Position numbers and translations under genes: made by a program
In this document: positions 40,791 through 49,660 of the stretch, one piece after another
How the letters are laid out: the number at the start of each line of letters is the position of its first letter
How positions within the stretch are numbered: position 1 is the first letter of the stretch
From: Vulcanimicrobiota bacterium
Lineage (GTDB): Bacteria > Vulcanimicrobiota > Vulcanimicrobiia > Vulcanimicrobiales > Vulcanimicrobiaceae
DNA: 64,000 nt
Reading direction: 5' to 3'
Assembly: GCA_027307235.1 (NCBI GenBank)
Contig: DAHUXH010000013.1
Span: 186,001-250,000, forward strand
Notes under the pieces: generated by a model
Seen by the model: only the letters and a program-made list of their open reading frames with translations
Told to the model about the DNA's origin: nothing
Database searches by the model: none

Positions 40791-41891
40791 ATGACGTTAT
40801 CTCGTGCAGCCGCCGTGGCCGCCGCGTTGGCCGTTCTGCTGGCGGCATGCAGTGGTGGAGCGGGCGGCTCGATGCCTCCGGCATCGACGCCGACCCCTCC
40901 GGCATCGACGCCGACCCCTCCGGCGACGCCTTCCGCTTCTACAAGTTTCACGTTTTCCGTGAACGCAAGCGTCAAGTCAGTGGCGATTACGCTCAACACG
41001 GTCAACGGCGCCCCGCCGTCGAGCATAACCAGCGTAACGGCCAACATCACCCAGCCATGCTCGCCGTGTGCGGTGAGCGGTCCTTCGGTGCCGCCCGGCA
41101 GCGACAACTTCACAGTCACGGCTTTCGACGCGGCGAGCGGCGGCGGGAACCACCTTGCAGCGAACTCGTCGACATTTGCAATCGTATCCGGGCAGACGAA
41201 CAATAACACCGTTACGCTTGCGGGCATACCCGCAAGCTTCAGCATCACCGGCTTGCCCAGCGGCACGGCCGGAACCCCATTCGGTTCACCCAAATCGTTC
41301 GGTGTGGCGGTGAAAGACGCGGATGGGAATACGCTTACCGGCCCGTACGCGAATGCAGTCACGCTCACCGATAGCGATGCCAGCAGTTTGACGCTGGGCA
41401 CGGCGCTCTCGGTAAACGGCGGGTCAGCAGCCCAAAGCGTGCGAAGCACGGCGTCCACCGACGCGATGACGATCAACTACGGTGGGCTTGCAATTTCGCC
41501 GGCGGCGATTACCGCGAGCGCAACCGGCGCCGCGAACGGCACCGCGACGTTCAGTCCAACGCTGCAGCCGATCGTGTACTCCGGACCAACGTCGGGCGGC
41601 AATCCGGAGATCGACCTTTACGCAACCAGCGGCGCCGGCTCGAGCGGCACCTTCACCGCAAGCGAAGCCGGTTGGACGAACGCGCCCTATAACAAGTCGA
41701 TTACCGCGACCGAAAGCTCGGGCTGCAGCACGATTGCCACCACGTCTCCCGCGGGCGGCACGTCGTTCGGCACGACGTCCGTCGCTTCCCCGGCCGCCGG
41801 AACGTGCACGATGACGCTCAGTGATTTCAGCGGCGGCAATACGAAAAGCGTCACGATTACCTACACCACGTCGGGCTTGGGGGTCAACTGA
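40791..41891 (+). CDS. Putative lipoprotein with Ig-like domains, unknown function
   Basis: 366 residues. Lipobox LAVLLAACSGG, then a Pro/Thr linker with a repeated PASTPTPPASTPTPP, then all-beta sequence rich in Ser, Thr, Ala and Gly. Segments such as FTVTAFDAASGGGNHLAANS and FGVAVKDADGNTLTGPYANA resemble bacterial Ig-like (Big) domains and are shared with the N-terminal half of the next gene. No catalytic motif is seen. Two bases separate it from the next gene, which suggests one transcript. Confidence 0.7.
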   Translation: MTLSRAAAVAAALAVLLAACSGGAGGSMPPASTPTPPASTPTPPATPSASTSFTFSVNASVKSVAITLNTVNGAPPSSITSVTANITQPCSPCAVSGPSVPPGSDNFTVTAFDAASGGGNHLAANSSTFAIVSGQTNNNTVTLAGIPASFSITGLPSGTAGTPFGSPKSFGVAVKDADGNTLTGPYANAVTLTDSDASSLTLGTALSVNGGSAAQSVRSTASTDAMTINYGGLAISPAAITASATGAANGTATFSPTLQPIVYSGPTSGGNPEIDLYATSGAGSSGTFTASEAGWTNAPYNKSITATESSGCSTIATTSPAGGTSFGTTSVASPAAGTCTMTLSDFSGGNTKSVTITYTTSGLGVN

Positions 41892-41892
41892 C

Positions 41893-43602
41893 ATGAAACG
41901 ACTGCTCGGTCTCGTAGCGGTGACGCTGCTTGCGGCGTGCGGCGGCGGCGCGCACAACCCACTGCCCTCAACGCCGGCAAGCACGGCGGCAAAAGAGCGC
42001 GTCACCATCAAGATCGACGTGCCGAAAAACGGCAACGCCGCAACTCGCACACCTCAATACGTCTCGCAAGCCACAACGCAGATGGTCGTCAACGTGCAAA
42101 CCGGCTGCCCCGGCAACTGCGTCTCAGTCTCCGGTTATCCAACCACGGCTGCGCTCACGCCGACCTCCGGCGGCTGCACCAGCACGCTCGCGAACACGTT
42201 CTGCCAGCTCAGCCTCTCTCTCGCGCCGGGCAATTACACGGTAACGCTCACCGCGCAAGACGCGAGCAATACCGTGCTCTCGGCGGCACACAGCATTCCG
42301 TTCACCGTTCTCGCAGGAACGAACAACGTTCTCTCGCTCACGCTCGGCGGCATTCCGACGTCGGTGGTGCTTGTACCCAATGCCGCGTCCGCGCTTTCGG
42401 GCAACAACGCGAGCGGCTACACACTCAGTAACTGCGAATCACCGCAGAACGTGAGCGTGCTGGCCACGGACGCCGACGGCAACTATATCCTGGGACCGGG
42501 CGCGCCGAGTGTGAGTCTGACCTCGAGCAGCGGCAACGTGCTGATTACGGACGCGGGATCCGCCGCCCCCAATGCGTTCTCTCTGAACTGCCTTGCGGTG
42601 AACGGCGTACCCACGCCGTTGACGGCAACGGTGATACCCGCAGCCGCCAGCGGCGCAACGACGCTGACCGCGAACGTCAGTTTGACGCCGTTTCATTCCA
42701 TCGCCGGTACGGTGAGTGAGTTTTCTGTTCCGACCGGCGCTGCGAATCCTACTGGCATCGCTGCCGGACCCGACGGCGCGTTGTGGTTCACCGAGAATGG
42801 CGGCAACAAGATCGGCCGCATCACGACCACCGGCACTCTCACCGAATTCAGCACCGGCATCACCGCCAATGCGGGTCTACAAGGCATCACCGCGGGACCG
42901 GATGGCGCGCTCTGGTTCGCCGAATCCAACATCAGTAGGATCGGCCGCATCACCACCACCGGAACGGTCACCGAATTCAGCACCATCACAACTAATGCGG
43001 CTCCAGAAAGCATTATCACCGGACCGGACGGAGCGCTCTGGTTCATTGAGTCTTCCAGCGCCAGCAAAATCGGCCGCATCACGACCACCGGCACCGTCAC
43101 CGAATTCAGCACCGGCATCACCGCCAATGCGCTTTCATTTGGTATTACCGCCGGACCGGACGGCACGCTCTGGTTCACCGAACCCGGCGTTAACAAGATC
43201 GGCCGCATCACGACCACCGGCACCGTCACCGAATTCAGCACCGGCATCACCGCCAATGCGGCGCCAACTGGTATTACCGCCGGACCGGACGGGGCGCTCT
43301 GGTTTACCGAGAACAGCGCCAACAAGATCGGCCGCATCACCACGACTGGCACCGTCACCGAATTCAGCACCATCACAGCTAATGCGCTTCCATTGGGTAT
43401 TACCGCCGGACCGGACGGCGCGCTCTGGTTCACCGAGTCTTCCAGCGCCAACAAGATCGGCCGCATCACGACCACCGGCACCGTCACCGAATTCAGCACC
43501 GGCATCACCGCCAATGCGGCTCCATTCGGCATTACGGCCGGACCGGACGGCGCGCTCTGGTTCACCGAGTTCGGCACCGGCAAGATCGGCCAGGTGCAAT
43601 AA
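41893..43602 (+). CDS. Lipoprotein: Ig-like N-part plus seven-bladed Vgb-like propeller
   Basis: 569 residues from ATG 41893 with lipobox VAVTLLAACGGG. Residues 30-270 are Ig-like, akin to the upstream gene (TVTLTAQDASNTVLSAAHS, VLATDADGNYILGPGAPSV). Residues ~275-569 form seven blades of PDGALWFTE-x-NKIGRITTTGTVTEFSTGITANA; the first strand (GTVSEFSVPTGAANPTGI) can close the ring with the last. Blades differ at only a few positions, far more alike than in the homologue at 26881, pointing to recent internal duplication. Streptogramin lyase activity is not implied. Likely a surface or periplasmic binding protein. Confidence 0.8.
   Translation: MKRLLGLVAVTLLAACGGGAHNPLPSTPASTAAKERVTIKIDVPKNGNAATRTPQYVSQATTQMVVNVQTGCPGNCVSVSGYPTTAALTPTSGGCTSTLANTFCQLSLSLAPGNYTVTLTAQDASNTVLSAAHSIPFTVLAGTNNVLSLTLGGIPTSVVLVPNAASALSGNNASGYTLSNCESPQNVSVLATDADGNYILGPGAPSVSLTSSSGNVLITDAGSAAPNAFSLNCLAVNGVPTPLTATVIPAAASGATTLTANVSLTPFHSIAGTVSEFSVPTGAANPTGIAAGPDGALWFTENGGNKIGRITTTGTLTEFSTGITANAGLQGITAGPDGALWFAESNISRIGRITTTGTVTEFSTITTNAAPESIITGPDGALWFIESSSASKIGRITTTGTVTEFSTGITANALSFGITAGPDGTLWFTEPGVNKIGRITTTGTVTEFSTGITANAAPTGITAGPDGALWFTENSANKIGRITTTGTVTEFSTITANALPLGITAGPDGALWFTESSSANKIGRITTTGTVTEFSTGITANAAPFGITAGPDGALWFTEFGTGKIGQVQ
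42770..43602 (+). repeat. Seven tandem ~126-132-bp coding repeats (propeller blades)
   Basis: Units begin near 42770, 42896, 43022, 43154, 43283, 43409 and 43538. The part ATCGGCCGCATCACGACCAC through GAATTCAGCACC is nearly invariant; variation is concentrated in 3-6 codons after TGGTTC and after GCCAATGCG. Two length classes occur (with or without the GGC codon in STGIT and a Ser-Ser-Ser insert). Confidence 0.92.
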
Positions 43603-43607
43603 CGCAT

Positions 43608-43679
43608 ATGAAACGACTCCTCGGTCTCGTAGCGCTGGTTCACCGAGGAATGCGCCCACAGGTCGGTCACTTGAAATAA
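43608..43679 (+). pseudogene. Scar of a deleted propeller-lipoprotein gene
   Basis: A 24-codon frame whose first 26 bases (ATGAAACGACTCCTCGGTCT and onwards) match the start of the gene at 41893 with one difference, joined directly to GCGCTGGTTCACCGAG, which matches the blade sequence. Read in the blade frame the second part gives WFTEE then a short tail and stop. It is the 5' and 3' remnant of a second copy after an internal deletion. Confidence 0.75.
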
Positions 43680-43681
43680 CG

Positions 43682-45117
43682 ATGCGTCGCGCAGCGCTGC
43701 AAGCGGCGCTCATAAGCGCCGTTGTCTTCGTCTTGTATGCGGCACTTGCGGCGCGCGACGTCATGTTCGGCGATGGACCCGAGCTCACGTCAGCAGCAAT
43801 TTTAAATACCGTGGCGCATCCGCCCGGGTACCCGTTGTGGATTATGCTCGGTCACCTTGCTTCGCTGCTTCCCGCCGGGCCGTTGCCGTATCGCGTAAAT
43901 CTCACCGCGTGCGTCTCTCATTCGCTCACGGTTGGGCTCGTTTATGCTAGTGCGTACGTGCTCACGAAGCGACAGCTGCCCGCACTGATAGCGGCGATTG
44001 TTCTTGGACTGGGTTCGCCGCTTTTCGTCGTTTGGTCGCTGCAAGCCGAAGTGTTCTCACTGACCGATACGTTTGCGGCCGCGATCGTTCTGCTTTCCTT
44101 GATGATCATCGACCAGCCGCGGCGATGGCAGCTTGTGATTGCGCTGGCGGTCATCTTCGGTTTGGGTCTCTCGCACCAGACGACCCTTCTGCTGCTAGGA
44201 CCTGCGGCGCTGTGGGCGCTCTGGTGCGCGCGCCGCGCGATTCCGTGCACCGCTCAGGCCGCAGCTGTTGCTTTTCTCGCCGCAGCGTTGTTGCTCGTTG
44301 GTTTTGCGTTGCCGTACGTACACACGCTAATCATCTCGCAGCACATTCCCTGGCAGCTTGGGCGAGCGCGTTCTCTCTCCGAACTCCTTTGGGTGATCGA
44401 GAGAAGGGATTACGGAGGCGCGTTCTCGCTCGTCGGCGTTACGGCCGCACAAGGGGGGGACGTTTATCGACCGAACCTGGGACGATGCTTTCCAACCAAG
44501 GCTGGTTCTACAGCGACATCTTCGCCTCTCTACCGCCGCATGCAATTTTGCACCGCCGGTGATGCGGTCGATCAGCCTCCCGTGTATTTTCAAGGCGTCG
44601 AGCATTGGCGCCCCGACGTGACGATCGTGGTCTACGGCACGCTCAACGCAGTTGACTACGTTCGGCGGTTGCGGCAGCAAATCAACATCCCCGATCAGAT
44701 CGTCCTCATGCAAGATCCCGCCCTGCGTCGCGACGTCATCGCGTTCGAAAATCCCCACCGTCCACTCTACTGCGTTGGGGAAACCGGGATTCATGCGCCA
44801 GGCCCGCGCTACACACCGCAAGTGCTTGGCATCGTCTCGCGCATACTTCCTCGTGGAACACGTATCATCACGCCCGCAAATCTTCGCAGCATGGTCGCCG
44901 CACAATCCATTTCCGGCTACGGCAACGTGACGTCGAGCTATTGGCGTTCGAATGGCTTTTCGTTGCCGATTCGGGAATATTACGCGGGCGGATTCTTCAC
45001 CACGGGGTATTACGCGGAGCTGCTGCACGATCGCGGCGCGGCGCTCGCTGGTACCGCCGCGCGCAGCAGTATTCCGACAATCCCCTCATCGCGCAGCGGG
45101 TAGCGCATCTGCGCTAG
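43682..45117 (+). pseudogene. DUF2723 membrane protein (O-mannosyltransferase-like) with probable frameshifts
   Basis: The frame from ATG 43682 is formally open to 45103 (473 codons). The first ~240 residues are a good DUF2723 region: FGDGPELTSAAILNTVAHPP, GYPLWIMLGHLASLLPAGP and several membrane helices ending at ERRDYGGAFSL. The middle is then nonsense in this frame, while the +1 frame reads SNQGWFYSDIFASLPPHAIL, and sense returns with AGDAVDQPPVYFQGVEHWRPD. At the end another frame gives RWYRRAQQYSDNPLIAQRVA and stops at 45117. Suspected shifts: the G7 run 44453-44459, ~44551 and ~45048. A stretch of membrane helices may also be missing. Either a decayed gene or assembly errors. Confidence 0.7.
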
Positions 45118-45130
45118 CGAAGGAACTCGC

Positions 45131-45322
45131 ATGCAACGCAAGACATCCGTCGCCGCGGCCGCGCTTGCACTGGCTGCCTGCGGCGGCAGCAAAGCCGCCG
45201 AACTGGAACTCGTCGAGTCCGCCGCGGAACCGAACGACATACGCGGCATGTATCAGGACGCGAGGATCGAAGCCTTGCAGCGCCGTGGGTTGGCGGTGCT
45301 GCCGAACAGGCGAGAACGATAG
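45131..45322 (+). CDS. Small putative lipoprotein, unknown function
   Basis: 63 residues: basic start, AAAALALAACGG lipobox, then a short helical, charged segment (AELELVESAAEPNDIRGMYQ). Ribosome site AAGGAA precedes the ATG by 5-6 bases. I recognise no family. The 202 bp after it (45323-45524) hold no gene I can support, only the ribosome region of the next one. Confidence 0.55.
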   Translation: MQRKTSVAAAALALAACGGSKAAELELVESAAEPNDIRGMYQDARIEALQRRGLAVLPNRRER

Positions 45323-45524
45323 TGAGCAGCGGCGCATCTGCAAATATGAACGCGCAGGCGGTGCCCGACGACTTACTTTCCCACCTCATTACGGGCGCGG
45401 TCACGGTGCGGGTACGGAGCGCCCAGTGGTGGGTGCTCCGATCCCGCTCGTCACGGCATCGTTGCTCCAATCCGGGCGCTCCGGTAAGTTATGAACAACA
45501 CCCGCTGTTTCATGAGGTACCGGT

Positions 45525-47663
45525 ATGCGCCCCGCCCTGATACTCGCCGCTTTCTTGTGCCCACTGCTCTGGGCATCCAACGCATCCGCGCGGACGGAGT
45601 CGCTCGGCATGCCCAAGGTCGCGCCGCCGCCCTCGATCGACCCGAGAGGCGCACTTTCGACTTGGAAGGACGCGGCGACGGTAATGTTGCCGTGGGATGT
45701 GCAGCACCAGGCGAAGGCAACCGAACTCACGACTGCGCGCATCGGCACGGATGGAACATATATCTATGTGCGCTTCGACGTCAAACAGCGTGAGCAATTA
45801 CTTGCCCAGCAGCACACGAACAATGTCGGCGATGGCACCGACGATGAAGTGTGGATCGATCTGTGGCCCAACGGCAACGATGGTTTCTATTATCAATTCG
45901 CCGCGACGTCGAACGGCACGCACTTTCAATACTCCTCTGAAAACAGCGCCTACGAACCGACGTGGGAGTCACGCGGCACCGTCTATGATGACGGCTTCAC
46001 GGTGACGATGAAGATCCCGATCGACATCATGCGCGGCGTCGGCGGCGGTGGGTGGAAGACGCAATTCGTGCGCATCGTCCGCTCGACCGGTGAGCGCCAA
46101 ATCTGGAGTTACGGCTCGGCGCAGACCGATAGCGACGACGTGCGCTACGCGGGAATACTCAGCGGGATGAAGACGCTATCGGCTCTCCGTCCACAGCCGC
46201 GCATCGGGCTGTATACATTGGGAGAAGTCGGCTCGCGTGCTTCGGGTTTGAACACCTCGCGCCTCGGTGCGGACGTCGCGATTCCCGTCACCTCAACGGC
46301 GTCATTCGTGGCGACGCTGCATCCCGATTTCTCGAACGTCGAAGTCGATCAGCAGACCATCGCTCCGACGGCGTTCCAGCGTTCCTTCAACGAAGTTCGG
46401 CCATTTTTCACGCAGTTGGGTAACTACTTCAACAACTTCGATTGCATCGCATGCCCCGGCAGTTCGGAACTGTACTCGCCCGGCATCCCGACGCCGCGCG
46501 CCGGGTATGCGCTCGAAGGCAAGCAAGGCCCGATCTCATTTGCCGGATTCGATGCGCTCGGCTCCGGCCGTAACGATGCAGCACAATCACTTGGATACCA
46601 AACTCCCGACTATCGTTGGCGTTTCTCCGCACAACGCGTCACCGCAGACACAGCATCGGTTCATGACGACATCGAAACCACCGGCCTCTCATTCAACGAC
46701 GGCAAACACGTCGATGCTCATGTCAACTATGGTAGCGACAGCGGCAGCAACGTGCTCATCGCCAATCAGGCCCAACGCTACGACGCGGGGATGGGTTTGT
46801 ACTCGAACACCTTCGCCATCGGCGGATCGATCCGCAAAATCGGTCTGTACTACAATCCCGCCGACGGGATCATCCAGCATCCCGACGTGGCTGGCTATTC
46901 ATTCACAGCCAACAAAATCTGGCTCTTCGGCGACACGGCGAAATTGAACAGCGCCGGAATCTCTGGTTATGTTGACCGCTATCACAACATGAGCGGGATG
47001 CTCGATCAGACCGATTCAAATGTTACCTTCGACGCGCTGACCAAAAGCCGTATTGACGTGCAGGTCATTCTTGGTTCGAGTTACTTGCTGCAAAACTTCA
47101 GTTGCAGCGCGGCGTGCGTGTTCACGCCAATCTCGCAGAGCGGCGTGAGCGTGACGTGGCACAGCGGTACCTTCAACAGCTCCACCAAGTTCCCAGATCA
47201 TGGGTCTTCGGCGACGCCGACGAATTTCACGTACCGCACCGGACGCTTTGGGCCCGGCCGCCTCGACACGTGGTTCCGGAGCACGACGATACGCGCCGGG
47301 ATGCGCGGCAGCATTTCGTTCGAACTCGACAGCGCTCATCAAGCCCTCGACGGCGGCGCGACCAACGTGGAGTGGCTCGAACGCTTGGGCTACACGTACG
47401 CCACCGGTACTGACTCATCGCTTGCGGTCGGGGTGCGGCGCATCATAGGTACGGCCCCGGAAGTCTTCGCGGCGGCGCCTCCGTCGTGTACGAGCGTAGC
47501 GGCCGGCCCGTGCACCGGTGCGTGGAATCTGTCGTTTGCGTATCACCACCGCACGCCGCACGACGAGCTGTTCTTCGCCTACGGCGACGCGAGCCAGCTC
47601 TCGACCGTGCCCGGCTACATCGTGAAGCTCATCCACTACTTCGGAGCCGAAAAAGGCACGTAG
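45525..47663 (+). CDS. DUF5916-type outer-membrane protein with CBM9-like N-domain, paralog 2
   Basis: 712 residues, signal peptide MRPALILAAFLCPLLWASNASA. Same architecture as the protein at 38431: CBM9-like domain with DGTDDEVWIDLWPNG and a DUF5916 barrel with LHPDFSNVEVDQQTIAPTAF and FNEVRPFFTQ. It lacks a 15-residue loop near the C-terminus (between CTSV and PCTGAWN). The final ~140 bp are almost identical to paralog 1 although the 5' part has diverged visibly. It ends 57 bp before imuA; its downstream flank carries the functional LexA box. Confidence 0.72.
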   Translation: MRPALILAAFLCPLLWASNASARTESLGMPKVAPPPSIDPRGALSTWKDAATVMLPWDVQHQAKATELTTARIGTDGTYIYVRFDVKQREQLLAQQHTNNVGDGTDDEVWIDLWPNGNDGFYYQFAATSNGTHFQYSSENSAYEPTWESRGTVYDDGFTVTMKIPIDIMRGVGGGGWKTQFVRIVRSTGERQIWSYGSAQTDSDDVRYAGILSGMKTLSALRPQPRIGLYTLGEVGSRASGLNTSRLGADVAIPVTSTASFVATLHPDFSNVEVDQQTIAPTAFQRSFNEVRPFFTQLGNYFNNFDCIACPGSSELYSPGIPTPRAGYALEGKQGPISFAGFDALGSGRNDAAQSLGYQTPDYRWRFSAQRVTADTASVHDDIETTGLSFNDGKHVDAHVNYGSDSGSNVLIANQAQRYDAGMGLYSNTFAIGGSIRKIGLYYNPADGIIQHPDVAGYSFTANKIWLFGDTAKLNSAGISGYVDRYHNMSGMLDQTDSNVTFDALTKSRIDVQVILGSSYLLQNFSCSAACVFTPISQSGVSVTWHSGTFNSSTKFPDHGSSATPTNFTYRTGRFGPGRLDTWFRSTTIRAGMRGSISFELDSAHQALDGGATNVEWLERLGYTYATGTDSSLAVGVRRIIGTAPEVFAAAPPSCTSVAAGPCTGAWNLSFAYHHRTPHDELFFAYGDASQLSTVPGYIVKLIHYFGAEKGT

Positions 47664-47681
47664 GCAGGGCTCCAGGGGAGA

Positions 47682-47711
47682 TTGACAATCGAACATATGT
47701 TCGACTAGGAT
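47682..47711 (+). promoter_or_regulatory. SOS promoter with LexA box for imuA-imuB-dnaE2
   Basis: TTGACA (47682-47687), 18-base spacer, TAGGAT (47706-47711), and within the spacer the palindrome CGAACATATGTTCG (47690-47703; 16-bp perfect with flanking T/A). It matches the GAAC-N4-GTTC LexA box of Gram-positive and several other bacteria. It is 17 bp before the imuA ATG, so LexA would block polymerase binding. Confidence 0.9.
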
Positions 47712-47720
47712 GATCTCCCC

Positions 47721-48383
47721 ATGGATGCGGCCTTTCAAGAACTTCGCGAGCGCCTGGACGTGCGCCGCTCGCTTGTCCCGCTGCACCTCACGCCGCAGGC
47801 CGACGTGCTCGCGACCGGGGATGTGCAGCTCGACCGGGCTTTGGCTGGAGGCTTTCCTCGCGGCGGCCTGGCGACCATCGAAGGCGCCGGAAGCTCGGGG
47901 CGTTCAGCGATCGCGGCGCGCACGCTCGCGCAGGCTGCCCACGGCGGCCTCGTGGCCGCCATCGACGACGGCAGTCTCTACCCTCCGGCGCTCGCTGCGG
48001 CCGGCATCCCGCTCGACCGCCTGCTCATCGTTCCGGCGCGTACCCCGCTTGCCGTCGCCCGAGCGGTCGACGTGCTGTTGCGCTCGCGTATCGTCGCTGC
48101 GATGACCATGCCCGCGTCCTCGCTGCGCGCGACGTCATGGGCACGTTTCGCCACGCTCGCGCACCGCGCGGGAGTGGTGCTGCTCGTCGTCGGCGAGCGC
48201 GTACCGTCCGAAGTCGCCTTTGCCGCACTCCTGCGGTTGCAGTGTTCGATCGAGCGCGTTCGTTTTCACGGTGCGCGCGGTGTCTTGGCGAGCTTGGCGG
48301 GCTATGACGTGCGCGTTCGCGTGCTCAAGCACAAGCGCGCCGCGCCAGGTCTGACCGCGTGCGTCACCGTCGGTGAGGGATAG
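47721..48383 (+). CDS. imuA: ImuA, RecA-like mutasome accessory protein
   Basis: 220 residues. RecA-like core: QADVLATGDVQLDRALAGGFPRGGLATIEG (RecA: P.G...LD..LG.GGLPRG) followed by GAGSSGRSA, a P-loop in which the Lys-Thr of Walker A has become Arg-Ser, so ATP hydrolysis is unlikely. ImuA with ImuB and DnaE2 carries out damage-induced, error-prone translesion synthesis. First gene of an SOS operon; imuB starts three bases after its stop. Confidence 0.85.
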   Translation: MDAAFQELRERLDVRRSLVPLHLTPQADVLATGDVQLDRALAGGFPRGGLATIEGAGSSGRSAIAARTLAQAAHGGLVAAIDDGSLYPPALAAAGIPLDRLLIVPARTPLAVARAVDVLLRSRIVAAMTMPASSLRATSWARFATLAHRAGVVLLVVGERVPSEVAFAALLRLQCSIERVRFHGARGVLASLAGYDVRVRVLKHKRAAPGLTACVTVGEG

Positions 48384-48385
48384 AC

Positions 48386-49660
48386 GTGCTGCTCTGCGTC
48401 TGGGCCGGCGCTCGCGACGAGGATGTCCCCGGCATCGCGCGCGTCACGTGGGATGCGATGCTCGATGCTCTCGACGCGGTGTCGCCGTTGGTCGATGAGG
48501 AGCGTGAGGGTTTGGCGTACCTCGACATGCGCGGCATCGACGGCGATGCTCGCTGCTGGCGCGAGCGCGTTCATGCGGCGCTCGATCCGTTCGAACTGAC
48601 CGTGCGTGTCGGCATCGCGGATACGAAGTTCACGGCCAAGGCGGCGAGTTTCATCGGCGACGGAACCGTCTGCGACGCCGCCGATGCGCCGCGTCTGCTC
48701 GCACCGCTTCCGGCGGCGTTGCTCGAACTTGACGACCGCACCGGCAAACGCTTGGAATTGCTCGGCGTGCGCACGCTCGGCGATCTCGCACGTCTGCCGC
48801 ACGGTGCCTTCGTGCGGCGTTTCGGCGTGCGCTCGCGGCACTGGCACGACTGCGCGCGTGGTCTCGATCGCACGCCGTTTCTGCCGCGCGCGCACGCTCT
48901 GATCATCGATGCCGCCATCTTCGGCGAAGGCAGCGCGCACAGCGAATTGCAAGTGTTTCTCGCCGTGCGTCATCTGCTCGAACGGATCGGCCGCGATCTC
49001 GAACGCTTGGGAAAAAGCACGGGGCTCTTGCGCCTGTGGATTGAGCTCGAGAACGGCGACACGCGCGCGATCGACGTCACGCTCGCTCGTCCGACCGCCG
49101 ACGTGCGAACGATCTTCGACGTTGCGCGCGCGCGGCTCGAAGGCGAGCGATTCGATGCGCCGATCACGGGTCTGCGCGCTCGTGCGATACGCTTGGAAGC
49201 AGCGGGTGAGTCGCAGGGATTGTTCAACGCCAACGATCCCGACCCGCGGGCGGTAGCTGTCACGCTCGCGCGTCTCGAAGCCGTCCTCGGTGAACCCGCG
49301 TGCCGCGCGCGCACCGTGCGCGCGCATCCGCTGGAAGAGCGTTTCGCCTACGAACCGTTCGAGGCAGCCGGCGAGGCGCGCACGTCCGCGAGCGCCGCCG
49401 CGCAGGCGGTGCCGCAGCTTCGGCTGCTGACCGTGCGGGAGATCGCCGTACGGGTGCGCGACGGCATGCCGGCCGTCATCGATCTTTCGAGCGCGTCGCG
49501 TTGCGCGGTCATCGAGTGCGCGGGTCCGTGGCGCATCGAGGAGGGGTGGTTCGCAACGCCAATCGCACGCGACGAGTACGACGTGCTGCTCGACGACGGC
49601 GCGCTCTATCGCATCTACCGCCAAGGCGATCGCTGGTATGTGCGCGGCGCATACGACTGA
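48386..49660 (+). CDS. imuB: ImuB, Y-family polymerase-like protein without active site
   Basis: 424 residues, GTG start. It begins at a point equivalent to the interior of the palm domain (LLCVWAGARDEDVPGIARV, GLAYLDMRGIDGDA); the first ~70 residues that in polymerases carry the DxDxF motif are absent. The thumb (LELLGVRTLGDLARLPHGAF with RRFGVRSRHWHDCARG) and little-finger region follow, ending in LDDGALYRIYRQGDRWYVRG, the ImuB C-terminal pattern. It acts as the hub that links DnaE2 to the beta clamp. dnaE2 overlaps its 3' end by 23 bp. Confidence 0.86.
   Translation: MLLCVWAGARDEDVPGIARVTWDAMLDALDAVSPLVDEEREGLAYLDMRGIDGDARCWRERVHAALDPFELTVRVGIADTKFTAKAASFIGDGTVCDAADAPRLLAPLPAALLELDDRTGKRLELLGVRTLGDLARLPHGAFVRRFGVRSRHWHDCARGLDRTPFLPRAHALIIDAAIFGEGSAHSELQVFLAVRHLLERIGRDLERLGKSTGLLRLWIELENGDTRAIDVTLARPTADVRTIFDVARARLEGERFDAPITGLRARAIRLEAAGESQGLFNANDPDPRAVAVTLARLEAVLGEPACRARTVRAHPLEERFAYEPFEAAGEARTSASAAAQAVPQLRLLTVREIAVRVRDGMPAVIDLSSASRCAVIECAGPWRIEEGWFATPIARDEYDVLLDDGALYRIYRQGDRWYVRGAYD

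Noticed and set aside
42770-43602. Possible CRISPR array or tandem-repeat locus
   Set aside because: Units are 126-132 bp, in frame, and encode propeller blades; there are no unique spacers of 30-40 bp and no cas genes.
42693-43670. Minus-strand frame (325 codons) made of SVNQSAPSGPAVIPNGAALA-like repeats
   Set aside because: Complement of the propeller blades; the repeats keep the antisense frame open without being coding.
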